Shown: positions 56,501 to 59,500 of the stretch, piece after piece
Position numbering within the stretch: the stretch's first letter is position 1
Layout: every line of letters starts with the position of its first letter
From: Trichobilharzia regenti
Lineage: Eukaryota > Platyhelminthes > Trematoda > Strigeidida > Schistosomatidae
DNA length: 64,000 nucleotides
Assembly (NCBI GenBank): GCA_944472135.2
Contig: OX235265.1
Span: forward strand, 1,800,501-1,864,500
Direction of reading: 5' to 3'
Made by a program: the position numbers and the translations under genes
Notes under the pieces: generated by a model
Database searches by the model: none
Seen by the model: only the letters and a program-made list of their open reading frames with translations
What the model was told of the DNA's origin: nothing

Positions 56501-59500
56501 GAAAATTTAAATCAGTTCACTTTATGCTAAAATTTGCGCTGGGGATGCTGTCCAGAAGGAATACGAAAATCCCACAACTAAACCAACCAGCTCAGAGAAC
56601 ACACGTAAATGTAAATTAGGCGGTCTACGTTAAACGTGAGCAACCAATAACCCACATCAATAGATTGCGTGTAGTCAATTTGTTTAAATCCGTCAAAATA
56701 TAACCTTTAAGAGTACTGTTTACTCTGGCGAGTATTCAAAATATCTACACCATGCTGATTCGCTAGTTTCTACTAAACATGTGAAAAAGTATTATCCTCG
56801 ACTGATGATAGCTTATCTAAATACATCAGGTGATCGTTCCTGAGTGGGATGTCCTTGGTTCACAAAATTTACTCCTGGAAGTTCTATCATTGGCACTCAA
56901 CGAAGTGTCGTGTATTTCTTAAGGGAGATAGAGAAGAGATATCACATGATGGATTAGTTTGCGTTTGAAGTCAGATCGAACTATATCACACGATCTGCTG
57001 CCAGTTAATGTTATATTTGAGGCTCCTGGATGAAGAGAAGATGTCATGTAATAAACTCCACTGAAAATTCTGTACACTAATTGAACATTGTTCAGAATAG
57101 AGCTATCACTATTATTATTATTATTCTTAGCAGGTGAAAACGTCAGCAGTCAGTTAGGGAATTGAAATCTCACTTTGGAGGAAGCACCGAAATGATTGAA
57201 TATCGTTGTTATTCATCGAGAGTGATTAGTAACTGTGTGTTCACTATTCATATACCATGATCGATATGTTGTGTATAAATAAAACAAATGACTGAATTTC
57301 ACATTATTGGATTACAAGAAAGATCAATTTTATTTGACACTCTAAATGCAAATTAGGTTAATATGTTCTAAAAAAAATACGTTCTCAATGAATACAAACC
57401 TGATTCTAGAATGCATAACTAAGCTTATTTATCAGGTTGAAAACCTCACAATCAATATGATACTATTGAGAAGCAAACTTGTTGAGAGGTCATTTGTCCA
57501 GTTTCATTACTAATATTATTATTATTATTAGTTCTATTTGTTTCAGGTTGGCCACGAATTGATATCAGTTAGAGAACCGTCGGAAAACCAGGATGGAGTA
57601 GTGGACAGCTGTTTCATTCTAGTTTGGGACTCGTCGGTAACATACAGCCACTGAGGTTCGAACCCATGGACCTTCAGATTACAAGTGCCAGTTTACGCGT
57701 TTTTTTTGGTGTAGACGTGATATCTGGCTATAGACCAAAGGGCGTGTGTACTAATCAGCTGCAGTCCGCTCCGTCCTCTTCTATGGCTAGCTGTGAGACA
57801 TTCCACCGTTGAAAGTGGAAGACATGAAAAGGCCGGCCTCCCATGTTGGGTGGTATAAAAGAGTGAGGAATATTAAGGTTAGGCATCGAGTTCTAGGTAG
57901 AGAGGGGAAATCAATCGACGAGGCTGTGAAGTTACATCAACTCCGATGGGTTAGGACATATGTCATTGTCTTCCTCGACAACAGCCGATGTTAGCTGACA
58001 TAGTGTCAGGTTGGAAAAAAGAGCCAGTTAGTGGTGGACAAACCAAAGTATGGTTTCGTCAGTCAGTGAAATCCATATGAGGAAGGTGTAGACTGCCTGA
58101 CTGACTGGTTGGAGTCCTTGGGATGATAAAAACTAATGAAGGCTGGAGACAATTGGTGATATAGCTCGAAATCGTTTTCAATGGCTGACGCAGATGTATC
58201 TACTCCTTGTGATCTATAATATCCAATAAAGCCATATTGGTCTTCGATATTACTATTCGTTTTATCACATATCCCTGTCTACTGTCTCTGTTGTGCATCT
58301 CCATTTACTTTCTTCTCTTGCTTTGTGTGTTACATGGAGTGTGGCGACTTGAACTGCTGTACATCTGCTCAAAGATCTGTGTCAAAAACAGACAGACAGA
58401 TTACAAATCAAGCTCGTATACCATTCAGTCAGCGGGATCTGATTCAATGGCCAGCCAATGAATTCTAACTTCTACCATTTCGTGATCTCAATTTTCACCA
58501 CTAATGATTTCCAAACTAGGATTAAACAATTGTCCAGTAATCCCAGCTGGTTTTCAATGATCCTGTAACTGATATCAGTCAGTGATCTCACCTGATATGT
58601 GTATTTAACGGTCAACTATGACCTTGTAGAATATCAATTAATATGTTAGACTTTGTTTTATACCTATAAATGACAACAAAATAATCTGACTGTTAATCAC
58701 ACGTACACATACTAATAACAGTTATAATTATTTCTACTGCCAAACAGAAATATGTATTTTATCATGAACTGATATCGTTTAGAGGTTTATTGGAAAACAA
58801 GAAGTAGAGTACCCGTCAGTTGTTTCGTTCCAGTTCGAGATTGTTCAGCAGTGCACACCCACAACTTGCGTTCCCACCCAGGAACTTCCGGTCAGAAGCA
58901 AGCGAGTAATCTCGTAGACCATTTAGTCACTGGGACTAGATCGAACGGCTAGTTTATGATTTCCAACTTCTGCCTATTCAAAATATAGTGCGACCACTAG
59001 CTAGTGCCATCAGTGGAGAGTATTTGTGTGTCGGTGGCACAGTGGTTTGGACTCTCAACGACCATGCACATGGTCCGAGGTTCGATCAACTGCCGACGAA
59101 GCACACCTGATATCTATGGTCGGCCTGCAATATTTGGGTTACCGATATCCATTCTGAAAATTCCATACTTGTACCAAAAATATAGTGTGGAATCAAGCTG
59201 TAATCAAAATAAAAAAAATAAATAAAAAATAAAATAACTGCGTACTGGATGAACCCCACTGGTCACGAATTCCCACGAGAGATTTCATCATGAAGGGACA
59301 TCTGCTGGAGGCCCATTGGAAAACCTTGAAGTGCTAGACAGCTGTTTCGTCCTAGTCTACGACTCTTCACAGTGGCCTAATGGTCTACGAGCTAACCTTG
59401 TAACCAGAAGTTTCAGGATACGAAACCTGGTAATGGTTGCGTACTGATGGAAAGGACGAAACAGCTGTTTAGTATTTCAGGTTTTCCAATGGGCTTCTAA

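Noticed and set aside
57809..57994. 61-codon plus ORF as a small gene
   Set aside because: Its residues align with the C-terminus of the second LINE family, so it is a retroelement remnant.
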